NCBI GenBank assembly: GCA_017882055.1 | Contig: JADGQE010000233.1 | Coordinates: 1 to 6,680 of the forward strand | Reading direction: 5' to 3' | Origin: Thermoflexales bacterium | GTDB taxonomy: Bacteria; Chloroflexota; Anaerolineae; Fen-1058 | Length of the DNA: 6,680 nt | In this document: in pieces, positions 1-5,418 of the stretch | Layout of the letters: each line of letters opens with the position of its first letter | Position numbering within the stretch: the stretch's first letter is position 1 | Program-made: the position numbers and the translations under genes | The notes under the pieces: generated by a model | The model's database searches: none | Seen by the model: the letters and a program-made list of their open reading frames with translations, nothing else | Told to the model about the DNA's origin: nothing

Positions 1-220
1 TGGGCCGCTTAAAGGTCAAGACGTAGCCATTGCCCCCGACATTGCCGGTGGTATAGGCCGTGCCGGCTAATTCCCAGCCTTCATCGCCGAGCGTGGCCAT
101 ATGGGCGTATACGCCGGCCCCCTTCTTCCAGTCCTTGATCTCTTGTCCATTCACAAGTTGCGGCAGCAGAGTTGAACCGAACCACGTGCAACGCACTTCC
201 AGGTATTCCCACTTTTGCAT
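1..220 (-). CDS. DUF4177-like small protein, 3' end cut by window edge
   Basis: Read on the minus strand from an ATG at 220, the frame is open for 73 codons to the window edge. The peptide starts MQKWEYLEV, contains LGDEGWELAGTAY near residues 47-59, and reaches GYVLTFKRP at the edge. The pattern WEY-x-V, then LG-x-EGWEL, then Y-x-L-x-FKRP is what I know from small DUF4177-type proteins of about 60-90 residues, so probably only a few residues are missing. The function of that family is unknown. There is no signal peptide or membrane segment. The start is well supported: GGAGGT lies six bases upstream, and a consensus TATAAT lies 30 bases upstream. It is divergent from the Amt-like gene with a gap of about 194 bp. 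The family call rests on motif memory, but that the gene is real is very likely. Confidence 0.82.
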   Translation of the reverse strand, partial: MQKWEYLEVRCTWFGSTLLPQLVNGQEIKDWKKGAGVYAHMATLGDEGWELAGTAYTTGNVGGNGYVLTFKRP

Positions 221-249
221 GATCGACCTCCAAAGAATTTGGTAACGCG

Positions 250-278
250 ATTATACATCGACTGGCAAGGACCGTCCA
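250..278 (-). promoter_or_regulatory. Sigma70-type promoter for the DUF4177-like gene
   Basis: On the minus strand, TGGACG (273-278, four of six matches to TTGACA) is followed by a 17-bp spacer and a perfect TATAAT (250-255). The predicted transcript starts near 243, giving a leader of about 23 bases that carries the GGAGGT Shine-Dalgarno before the ATG at 220. The geometry is that of a standard housekeeping promoter. Confidence 0.62.
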
Positions 279-286
279 AACCAGCT

Positions 287-315
287 TTGGCAATCTGTAG
301 CGCATCTGGTATCAT
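287..315 (+). promoter_or_regulatory. Sigma70-type promoter with extended -10 for the Amt-like gene
   Basis: TTGGCA (287-292, five of six) is followed by exactly 17 bp and TATCAT (310-315, five of six). TGG immediately before the -10 box supplies the TGn extended -10 element. The predicted start is near 322, which leaves a leader of about 93 bases to the ATG at 415, or 144 bases to the ATG at 466. It is divergent from the DUF4177 promoter. The two -35 boxes lie about 10 bp apart (273-278 and 287-292), so the two units may be co-regulated. Confidence 0.6.
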
Positions 316-363
316 TGCCGCCAGTCAAGCCGAAGCCGCTGGTGATTCTACACAAGTGCTCAA

Positions 364-401
364 GTCGGCGTCCCGCCGACGATCCGCGAGGACGCGGATC
401 G
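364..401 (+). promoter_or_regulatory. Two tandem perfect hairpins in the Amt-like leader
   Basis: Hairpin 1 is GTCGGCG (364-370), loop tcc, CGCCGAC (374-380): 7 bp, all matched. Hairpin 2 is CGATCCGCG (380-388), loop agga, CGCGGATCG (393-401): 9 bp, all matched. They share base 380, so one stem would be a base shorter if both form. They lie inside the predicted 5' leader, 13 bases before the ATG at 415. The second loop shows AGGA, a Shine-Dalgarno-like tetramer, though it is too far from 415 (22 bases) to serve that start normally. No U-run follows, so a simple intrinsic terminator is unlikely. A role in translational control or RNA stability is inference. Confidence 0.55.
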
Positions 402-414
402 AGAGCAAACCGAG

Positions 415-1875
415 ATGTATATAATCACCAGGAAGCCGCCGGGCCCTTCCTATCGAGATTCGTTTATGGATATCGCACCGATCATTCTGGCCTATTTGCT
501 GCCGATAGGCGCACTCCTCGTCGCCTGGGGCAGCTGGGACGAACAACGCGCGCGCACGAATACGGCCACGGCCTTGATGGTGATGGCGCTCGCAGCCTTG
601 ACCTACACCGCGATCGGATTCGGATTCCAGTTCGGCGGCGTAGGCTTGCGGCCCGATGTGCCGGCCGGCTTGCGCGGGCTGGATCGCCTGTGGTCGTTTG
701 CCGGCGGATCGACGCAGACCTGGGGCATTATTGGCTTGAAGGGCTTTTGGCTCAACGTCCCCTCGACGCTGCCGGGCGATACAGCCCTGGTCTTCACGCT
801 GTTTCTGCATCAACTGCCCATCGTCATGGCCGCTGCCCTCGTCCCCGCTCTGGCACTCGTCGGCCGCGCACGCATTTTTACATTGGTATTCATCACCATG
901 CTCATGACGGGGTTGATTGTTCCATTGATCGGTATGTGGACCTGGGGCGGCGGCTGGCTGAACACGCTGGGCAGCGATGTGAAGTTTGGGCACGGCTTCA
1001 TCGATCCCGGCGGCGCCGCCGCAACTTTCATGGCCGCCGGCTGCATCACACTGGCTGCCTTGATCGCACTGAAGGTCCGCAAGTCAACGGCTCCTGCGCC
1101 TGCTCAACTTCCGCCGATCTATTTGCCGCTGCGCACGATCGCCGGGGCGATTGCCTTTGGATTCGGCTGGCTGGCCTGGCTCACCACCGATCCGATCTTG
1201 CAAGCGAATCGATCGATCGATCTGGCCTTTGGAGCAACCAACGTGCTGCTCGGGGCCTCAGCCGCAACCATCGTCGCATTGGCCTACGGCTGGTTCACGA
1301 CCGGCAAACCCGATCCGTTTCTGGCAGCGCGCGGCGCGATGGGCGGCTGGATTGCCTTAACGGCCACCGCACTTTTCGTGCCAACCTGGGCGGCGATCGC
1401 CATCGGCGCCATCGCAGGATTGTGGCTGCCGATCGGCCTGTATTGCTTCGATCGATTCCTGCACCTCGACGATCCCACTGGCTCGATCGCCACCGCGGGA
1501 CTCAGCGGCTTGTGGTCGATCATCGCAGCCGGCCTTCTGGCGGATGGCACTTATGGCGCGGGCTGGAATGCCATCGGCGTCCGAGACTATCTAGGCGTGC
1601 CCGGACAAGGTGTGACCGGCCTGCTGGCCGGTGCGAACCTGCAAAACGATCCCGGCCAAATGTCGGCGCAGATCACCGGCGCGATTACCATCGTGTTCCT
1701 GGCATTGATCGTGACCTGGCTGCTCACACGACCTTTGCGCAGATTGAATGAGCGGGGCCTGGGGACTGAGAATTGGGGATCAGGGACCGGGGATCAGGTA
1801 GAACAGCCAAGGAATCAAATGCACAACCACAGCAACGGAGCAAGCGAGAAACCCAGCGAAGAGGTCATCATCTGA
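415..1875 (+). CDS. Divergent Amt-family (ammonium transporter-like) membrane protein
   Basis: The 486-residue frame is very hydrophobic, with about 11 predicted membrane segments (roughly residues 20-39, 51-72, 125-150, 154-178, 199-221, 240-258, 270-297, 307-324, 326-345, 357-378, 417-439), the Amt topology. Amt landmarks are WTWGGGWLNTLG (about 175-186), GWLAW (251-255), ANRSIDLAFGATN and the GLSGLWS helix (362-368). Classical Amt proteins conduct ammonium/ammonia through trimeric pores. Here my by-eye alignment puts Asp197 (or Pro198) at the first pore histidine, Ala361 at the second, Trp255 at a gate phenylalanine and Asp259 at the substrate-site serine, so conduction is doubtful. The start is uncertain: ATG 415 adds 17 hydrophilic residues (with GAGAG upstream), while ATG 466 begins right before the first helix; neither has a strong Shine-Dalgarno. 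The tail after residue 440 is low-complexity and partly encoded by a 14-mer repeat. No glnK gene is adjacent. The Amt fold is fairly sure; the substrate is unknown. Confidence 0.85.
   Translation: MYIITRKPPGPSYRDSFMDIAPIILAYLLPIGALLVAWGSWDEQRARTNTATALMVMALAALTYTAIGFGFQFGGVGLRPDVPAGLRGLDRLWSFAGGSTQTWGIIGLKGFWLNVPSTLPGDTALVFTLFLHQLPIVMAAALVPALALVGRARIFTLVFITMLMTGLIVPLIGMWTWGGGWLNTLGSDVKFGHGFIDPGGAAATFMAAGCITLAALIALKVRKSTAPAPAQLPPIYLPLRTIAGAIAFGFGWLAWLTTDPILQANRSIDLAFGATNVLLGASAATIVALAYGWFTTGKPDPFLAARGAMGGWIALTATALFVPTWAAIAIGAIAGLWLPIGLYCFDRFLHLDDPTGSIATAGLSGLWSIIAAGLLADGTYGAGWNAIGVRDYLGVPGQGVTGLLAGANLQNDPGQMSAQITGAITIVFLALIVTWLLTRPLRRLNERGLGTENWGSGTGDQVEQPRNQMHNHSNGASEKPSEEVII
1761..1802 (+). 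repeat. Three G-rich 14-bp tandem units inside the Amt-like tail
   Basis: The units GGGGACTGAGAATT (1761-1774), GGGGATCAGGGACC (1775-1788) and GGGGATCAGGTAGA (1789-1802) run head to tail. An extra GGGG lies at 1754-1757. Fourteen is not a multiple of three, so each unit is read in a different frame and gives unrelated tail peptide, which argues that the array spread into the gene end. The run of G-tracts could fold as a G-quadruplex, though one loop is 10 bases. Confidence 0.6.
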
Positions 1876-1906
1876 TCAAGACGACTGCGTCCTGACTCAG
1901 CACTCG

Positions 1907-2539
1907 TCACGCATGGCTCAGCGCCTCAATAACCTCTGAATCACTGACTTGATTGAAATGTTGATAGTGCGAGCCGACCGCCCAGAAATCGAGCGGCGCG
2001 CGCAGGCAAACCACCCGATCGGCCTCGCGCTGCAAGCGTTGCACGACCCCGGCCGGCCCAACCGGCGCTGCTGCAATCAATGATCCGGCCCCTGCTCCCC
2101 GCATCGATCGCAGTGCCGCGATCAACGTTGAGCCGGTCGCTATGCCGTCATCGATCACAATCACGATCCGATCCGCCACCGGCAGTCGCTGTCGCCCGCG
2201 CCTGTAGACTTCGGCCCGCCGCGCCATTTCCTTCCGCTGACGCTCGATCTCCAGTTCAAGATATTGGGGCGTGACACCCAACTGCTCGATCAAAAAGTGA
2301 TCGAGCAGCGTTGTACCATCTTCGACCACCGCACCAATGGCAAGTTCGGGATTATCGGGCGCGCCCAGTTTATGCGTCAGGCACACATCCAGCGGCGCGT
2401 CGAGCACGCGGGCGACCTCGCGCGCGACGATCACGCCGCCACGCGGGATCGCCAGCACAACGATCGGAATGGGTTGATCGCACAGATCGATCAACGCGAG
2501 GGCGAGCTTCTTTCCAGCATCAACTCGATCGATAAACAT
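1907..2539 (-). CDS. Phosphoribosyltransferase-like protein (COG1926 type)
   Basis: The 210-residue protein has the type I phosphoribosyltransferase fold signature: VIVIDDGIATGST at residues 126-138, the PRPP-binding loop with paired Asp130-Asp131. It also has the N-terminal pattern FIDRVDAGKKLA, VVLAIPRGGVIVA (27-39) and HKLGAPDNPELAIGAV (56-71), which I associate with the stand-alone COG1926 family of about 210-230 residues. The fold uses PRPP with a base, or releases it, but the substrate of this subfamily is not established, so I name none. It appears cytosolic, with no membrane segment. ATG at 2539 matches the usual family start; a GTG two codons upstream (2545) is possible. Neither has a Shine-Dalgarno. 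It lies 27 bp after thpR (21 bp from the GTG) on the same strand, so co-transcription is likely. It converges on the Amt-like gene with a 31-bp gap and no clear terminator. Confidence 0.88.
   Translation of the reverse strand: MFIDRVDAGKKLALALIDLCDQPIPIVVLAIPRGGVIVAREVARVLDAPLDVCLTHKLGAPDNPELAIGAVVEDGTTLLDHFLIEQLGVTPQYLELEIERQRKEMARRAEVYRRGRQRLPVADRIVIVIDDGIATGSTLIAALRSMRGAGAGSLIAAAPVGPAGVVQRLQREADRVVCLRAPLDFWAVGSHYQHFNQVSDSEVIEALSHA
2282..2308. repeat. Perfect 11-bp inverted repeat inside the phosphoribosyltransferase gene
   Basis: CTGCTCGATCA (2282-2292), spacer aaaag, TGATCGAGCAG (2298-2308): all 11 pairs match. It falls in the coding segment for LLDHFLIEQ near residue 80. In the mRNA it would form a strong hairpin, unusual within a coding sequence. 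Its stem contains GATCGA, so part of the symmetry may come from the window-wide GATC enrichment. Confidence 0.6.
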
Positions 2540-2550
2540 CGCCACAAATC

Positions 2551-2565
2551 AGAAACCAGGTTTCT
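2551..2565. repeat. 15-bp perfect palindrome between thpR and the phosphoribosyltransferase gene
   Basis: AGAAACC (2551-2557), one central base, GGTTTCT (2559-2565). It fills most of the gap between the thpR stop and the next start codon, where a Shine-Dalgarno would be expected. I recall short AGAAACC-n-GGTTTCT palindromes as dispersed intergenic repeats in some filamentous phototroph and Chloroflexota genomes; that link is from memory and needs a genome count. Confidence 0.55.
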
Positions 2566-2566
2566 C

Positions 2567-3163
2567 TCAACCCTTCGGCGCGAGCGGCATATGCGCGAGA
2601 GTGGTATACACGGCGCCGGTCGGCCGGAGGTCGCTTTTGATCAGCGCCACTTGCGAGACTGTCCAGTGGCCCAGTGAACCGACCGCGCTGTCTCTGACCC
2701 CTTCGCCGATTTTGCGCAGATCAGAGGATGAGACATCGCGCGCCAACCGGCCAAGTGTCAGGTGCGGCGAAAATGCGCGCGGCTCGGTCGGATAGCCCAT
2801 CGGCGCGATCGTGTTTTCGACGGCGCGCTGCACCGCACTCAATCGACCGCCGGGCGCCTCTTCCTGGATCCCGACCCACATCACCCGCGGCCGCCGGAGA
2901 TTAGGGAAGCAGCCTGCGCCGCTGACTTCCAATTCAAACGAATGCAGCGCCGCCACCGAATTTCGCAGCGCCGACGAAATGATATCAATTTGATCGGACG
3001 GCACTTGACCGAGGAACTTCAACGTGAGATGGACGCTGTCCGGCTTGACCCAGCGCAGGCAGCCCGGAGGCAGCAGCGGCTTGAGGCGCGACTCGACCTG
3101 CTCGAGTTGCGCCAGAATCGGCGCAGGCAATTCAATGGCGATAAAAGCGCGAATGGCATCCAT
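2567..3163 (-). CDS. thpR: RNA 2',3'-cyclic phosphodiesterase (ThpR/LigT family)
   Basis: The 198-residue protein is a two-histidine (2H) phosphoesterase. It opens with IRAFIAIELP (residues 4-13), carries the first HxTx motif in VHLTLKFLG (His45, Thr47) and the second in PHLTLGR (His134, Thr136). FPNLRRPRVMWVG (86-98) between them is also typical of the family. Both catalytic histidines and the usual length of about 180-200 residues are present, so it should be active. Members hydrolyse 2',3'-cyclic phosphate RNA ends to 2'-phosphate and were first described as 2'-5' RNA ligases; the protein is cytosolic. The start is ATG at 3163, followed directly by the conserved N-terminus; only a weak Shine-Dalgarno is visible. 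The phosphoribosyltransferase gene follows closely on the same strand. Upstream lies a 186-bp gap with a palindromic element and a possible promoter. Confidence 0.94.
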   Translation of the reverse strand: MDAIRAFIAIELPAPILAQLEQVESRLKPLLPPGCLRWVKPDSVHLTLKFLGQVPSDQIDIISSALRNSVAALHSFELEVSGAGCFPNLRRPRVMWVGIQEEAPGGRLSAVQRAVENTIAPMGYPTEPRAFSPHLTLGRLARDVSSSDLRKIGEGVRDSAVGSLGHWTVSQVALIKSDLRPTGAVYTTLAHMPLAPKG

Positions 3164-3219
3164 AGATCAATCGCATCAATTCCAGCTAGTAGTCAACCAC
3201 GAAAGTTTCGATGGGTCGT

Positions 3220-3225
3220 AGTATA
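3220..3225 (-). promoter_or_regulatory. Possible -10 box for thpR
   Basis: TATACT on the minus strand, five of six to consensus, about 57 bases before the thpR ATG. No good -35 box lies 16-18 bp upstream, where the sequence belongs to the palindromic element. It is a weak candidate, kept because the gap between hydrolase and thpR is long enough for its own promoter. Confidence 0.28.
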
Positions 3226-3232
3226 GCCGCTT

Positions 3233-3337
3233 GTCGGCGTTTTACGGGCACACGCCTGGCGGCCCAGGCCATGTCCCGTGCCATGCACGGGTGGCCCGCC
3301 AGGCGCCGACGCATTGCGTCGGGCATGGGCAGGCCCG
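3233..3337. repeat. Nested palindromic element in the hydrolase-thpR gap
   Basis: The core is a long hairpin: CGCCTGGCG (3253-3261) pairs with CGCCAGGCG (3297-3305), GGCCA (3267-3271) with TGGCC (3292-3296), and CCCGTGC (3275-3281) with GCACGGG (3285-3291) around a 3-base loop. A second hairpin follows directly: CCGACGC (3306-3312), att, GCGTCGG (3316-3322). A third, CGGGC/GCCCG, spans 3320-3337. In an alternative fold GTCGGCG (3233-3239) pairs with CGCCGAC (3304-3310). The element ends within about 13 bp of the hydrolase stop. No U-run follows on either strand, so it is not a textbook terminator. It could be a REP- or MITE-like repeat, an mRNA-stabilising structure or an unlisted RNA; the sequence alone does not decide. 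Confidence 0.65.
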
Positions 3338-3349
3338 ATGCTACCCCTC

Positions 3350-4228
3350 TTATCTTGCGGACCACCACCAGGCCGCGCCGAAGTGATTCATCAGCGACTG
3401 GCGTGCATCAAAATCGATCGAGGGGCGCAACGCCGCCGCCAGCCGCAGATGACTGATTAACAACGCATCAAATTCGTCGGCGCGATCATCCACCAGCGCG
3501 TGACCGACGTTGTGCCACTCCACCAGGCGCGCGCCGGGAATGCGGCGTGCGGCCAATCGACCTTGCGCGGGCGGCACCGTCAGATCGCGGCCGCCGATCA
3601 CAATCAAAGCCGGCGCGCGAATCTCACTCAAGCGATCTTCGAGCGAACCGGCCAGCGCTTGCAAACTTCCCAACGCCGCGTGGACGGTCGCCTTGCCCAG
3701 GTCTTCTTGATTGCGACGGCGAATCGGATCGCGCATCAAGCCGGGCAACGCCAGCATCCGCTTATCACCCAGCCCGGCGAAGAACGGCTGCCGCTGCATC
3801 CACTCGATCATCCGGCGCGTCGCAGGTGAAGTCAACAACACGTGCATGGACAAACCGAGTTCGCCGTTCACCACGGGCGCTGCCGCAACTAACGCCGCCG
3901 CTGCTTGAGAGAGCGCCAGATTCAACGCGAGGGTGCCACCCAACGAATGGCCGACCAGCGCCGGTCGATACAATTTAAGTTCATCACATACACCTTGCAA
4001 ATTCATGGTGAAGCGGTCGAGTGTGTACCAGCCCGTGCGCGGCTTATCGGACTCGCCGAAGCCGGGCAGATCGATCGCCGTAGCCCGATAACCGGCCGCG
4101 GCCAATCGGTTTTGCGTGTGCGCCCACATCCGATGCGAGGACACCCAGCCGTGGATCAGCAGCACATCCGGCCCTTCGCCCAGCATGCGATAGTGTACGT
4201 GCAACCCATCGACCGTGACTTTCGACAC
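3350..4228 (-). CDS. Alpha/beta-fold hydrolase
   Basis: This is a 292-residue single-domain alpha/beta hydrolase. From the GTG at 4228 it has the oxyanion-hole motif HGW (residues 26-28), DLPGFGESDKP (53-63), the nucleophile elbow GHSLGG with Ser95, then IGGRDLTVP with Asp215 and NVGHALVDD with His243, so the full catalytic triad is present. The substrate is not predictable; members include esterases, lipases, epoxide hydrolases and C-C bond hydrolases. No signal peptide is seen, so a cytosolic enzyme is likely. I prefer GTG 4228 to the in-frame GTG at 4240 because GGAG sits six bases upstream of it and a TATAAT promoter places the transcript start near 4242. The last 25 residues or so, ending AAWWWSAR, run past the usual fold end and stop beside the palindromic element. 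It is divergent from the MoxR gene. Confidence 0.9.
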   Translation of the reverse strand: MSKVTVDGLHVHYRMLGEGPDVLLIHGWVSSHRMWAHTQNRLAAAGYRATAIDLPGFGESDKPRTGWYTLDRFTMNLQGVCDELKLYRPALVGHSLGGTLALNLALSQAAAALVAAAPVVNGELGLSMHVLLTSPATRRMIEWMQRQPFFAGLGDKRMLALPGLMRDPIRRRNQEDLGKATVHAALGSLQALAGSLEDRLSEIRAPALIVIGGRDLTVPPAQGRLAARRIPGARLVEWHNVGHALVDDRADEFDALLISHLRLAAALRPSIDFDARQSLMNHFGAAWWWSAR

Positions 4229-4234
4229 TCTATT

Positions 4235-4238
4235 CTCC
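4235..4238 (-). promoter_or_regulatory. Shine-Dalgarno that fixes the hydrolase start
   Basis: GGAG on the minus strand, six bases before the GTG at 4228. It overlaps the codons that would follow an alternative GTG start at 4240, so it favours the shorter protein. Confidence 0.6.
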
Positions 4239-4248
4239 ACTGTGTTAG

Positions 4249-4257
4249 ATTATAGCA
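4249..4257 (-). promoter_or_regulatory. Extended -10 promoter for the hydrolase
   Basis: TGC followed by a perfect TATAAT on the minus strand. The TGn element can compensate for the absent -35 box (none is visible 16-18 bp upstream). The predicted start is near 4242, giving a leader of about 14 bases to the GTG at 4228. Confidence 0.6.
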
Positions 4258-4259
4258 TG

Positions 4260-4272
4260 GCCGAATTTCGGC
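4260..4272. repeat. 13-bp perfect palindrome between divergent promoters
   Basis: GCCGAA, one central base, TTCGGC. It lies just upstream of the hydrolase -10 box, inside its spacer region, and about 50 bp before the MoxR promoter. The position suits an operator, but no regulator gene is nearby and the symmetry could be chance. Confidence 0.35.
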
Positions 4273-4320
4273 TGCCCGCGGCAACCCCCTCTTTCGATTC
4301 CATCACAAAAAATCAGGGGA

Positions 4321-4351
4321 TTGAACCTCTGCCTAAGTTTCGCGGTATACT
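4321..4351 (+). promoter_or_regulatory. Promoter for the MoxR-DUF58 unit
   Basis: TTGAAC (4321-4326, four of six) and TATACT (4346-4351, five of six) are separated by 19 bp, longer than the ideal 17. The start is predicted near 4358, which leaves about 31 bases carrying the GGAG Shine-Dalgarno (4378-4381) before the ATG at 4389. Confidence 0.45.
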
Positions 4352-4388
4352 TGGAGCAGGTCGTTATCTCTTTGTCTGGAGACTATTC

Positions 4389-5342
4389 ATGGCGGATACC
4401 AAAGCGGTCGCGCAACAGATCATCGACAACGTCGAACGCGTCATCGTCGGCAAACATGCTACCGTGCAACTGGCCATCGTCGGTTTATTGTGTCAGGGGC
4501 ATTTGCTGATCGAAGATGTGCCGGGCGTGGGCAAGACGATGCTGGCCAAATCGCTGGCCCGCTCGATCGGCTGCGAGTTCCGGCGCATCCAGTTCACGCC
4601 CGACATGCTGCCCAGCGATGTCACCGGCGTGCGCATCTTCAATCAGCAGACCCGCGAATTTGTCTATCAGCCCGGCCCGATTCACGCCAACATCGTGCTG
4701 GCCGACGAGATCAATCGCGCCACGCCCAAGACCCAGGCCGCGCTGCTCGAAGCGATGGAAGAACGGCAAGTCACCATCGACGGCGAAACGCACAAGCTGG
4801 ATGCACCCTTCATGGTGCTGGCAACGCAGAATCCGATCGAATACGAAGGCACCTTTCCATTACCCGAAGCCCAGCTCGATCGATTCCTGCTACGCCTGCG
4901 ACTGGGCTATCCAGAAGCCAAAGACGAGATCGCGATACTCGATTCGCAGCAGCGCGTCCATCCGATCGACGCGCTCAGTCAAGTCATCTCCACCCAGGAG
5001 TTGTTGGCCGCGCAGAACGACATCCGATCGATCTATGTCGATGTGCTGGTCAAGAGTTATATTGTAGAAATCGTAGCGCGCACGCGCAAGCACGCCGACG
5101 TGTACCTGGGCGCCTCGCCGCGCGGATCGCTGACGCTGTTCCGGGCGGCGCAAGCCCGCGCCGCATTGGAGAGCCGCGACTACGTCATCCCGGACGACAT
5201 CAAAGCGCTGGCGCCATTTGGATTGGCGCATCGCATGATCGTCAGCCCCTCGGCCCGCATCAAAGACGTCGACGCCGAAACGATCATCCGCGACATCCTG
5301 GCATCGGTGCCGGTGCCGGGCGGATCAGTGAAACCGAGTTAG
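4389..5342 (+). CDS. MoxR-family AAA+ ATPase
   Basis: The 317-residue protein, the usual MoxR length, shows the whole AAA+ core. Walker A is EDVPGVGKT (residues 42-50), the MoxR segment FTPDMLPSDVTG spans 69-80, Walker B is IVLADEINRATPKTQ (102-116), sensor 1 is ATQNP (145-149), and PLPEAQLDRF (157-166) and the later GASPRGS complete it. MoxR ATPases act as chaperone-like factors for partner proteins, commonly encoded with DUF58 and VWA proteins, as seen here with DUF58 next. ATG at 4389 is chosen because GGAG lies seven bases upstream and the protein then starts as the family does. A longer in-frame opening back to 4215 would overlap the hydrolase start and its promoter and is unlikely. It is probably co-transcribed with DUF58, although a 112-bp repeat-rich gap intervenes. 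Confidence 0.95.
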   Translation: MADTKAVAQQIIDNVERVIVGKHATVQLAIVGLLCQGHLLIEDVPGVGKTMLAKSLARSIGCEFRRIQFTPDMLPSDVTGVRIFNQQTREFVYQPGPIHANIVLADEINRATPKTQAALLEAMEERQVTIDGETHKLDAPFMVLATQNPIEYEGTFPLPEAQLDRFLLRLRLGYPEAKDEIAILDSQQRVHPIDALSQVISTQELLAAQNDIRSIYVDVLVKSYIVEIVARTRKHADVYLGASPRGSLTLFRAAQARAALESRDYVIPDDIKALAPFGLAHRMIVSPSARIKDVDAETIIRDILASVPVPGGSVKPS

Positions 5343-5364
5343 TGCGGTAGTTAGATAGTGCGAT

Positions 5365-5412
5365 AGTGGAAGTGATTAATCAGTCAATTAATCAACCGGG
5401 CACTTGACCACT
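5365..5412 (+). repeat. Imperfect long hairpin between MoxR and DUF58 genes
   Basis: AGTGG and AAGTG (5365-5374) pair with CACTT (5401-5405) and CCACT (5408-5412) across a 2-base bulge. Inside, ATTAAT (5375-5380) pairs with ATTAAT (5387-5392) around a 6-base loop, with eight unpaired bases on the 3' side. No U-run follows, so it is not a clear terminator. It may tune the relative expression of the two genes, or be debris of a repeat. Confidence 0.42.
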
Positions 5413-5418
5413 CCAACA

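Noticed and set aside
325..993. Minus-strand open frame of about 222 residues
   Set aside because: It has a composition typical of the complement of GC-rich coding sequence, no start signals and no recognisable motif.
315..1751. Long plus-strand open frame of about 478 residues overlapping the Amt-like gene
   Set aside because: It is arginine- and histidine-rich with no family motif, and the other frame over the same bases has clear Amt motifs and membrane helices.
1876..1906. Possible bidirectional terminator between the convergent Amt-like and phosphoribosyltransferase genes
   Set aside because: Only 4-bp stems (GACG/CGTC and CTGA/TCAG) and no T-run are present.
3253..3305. Intrinsic terminator for the hydrolase
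   Set aside because: The hairpin is strong, but no U-run follows on the minus strand.
4490..5350. Plus-strand frame of about 286 residues within the MoxR gene
   Set aside because: It is a frame-shifted shadow, rich in arginine; the MoxR frame contains all AAA+ motifs intact.
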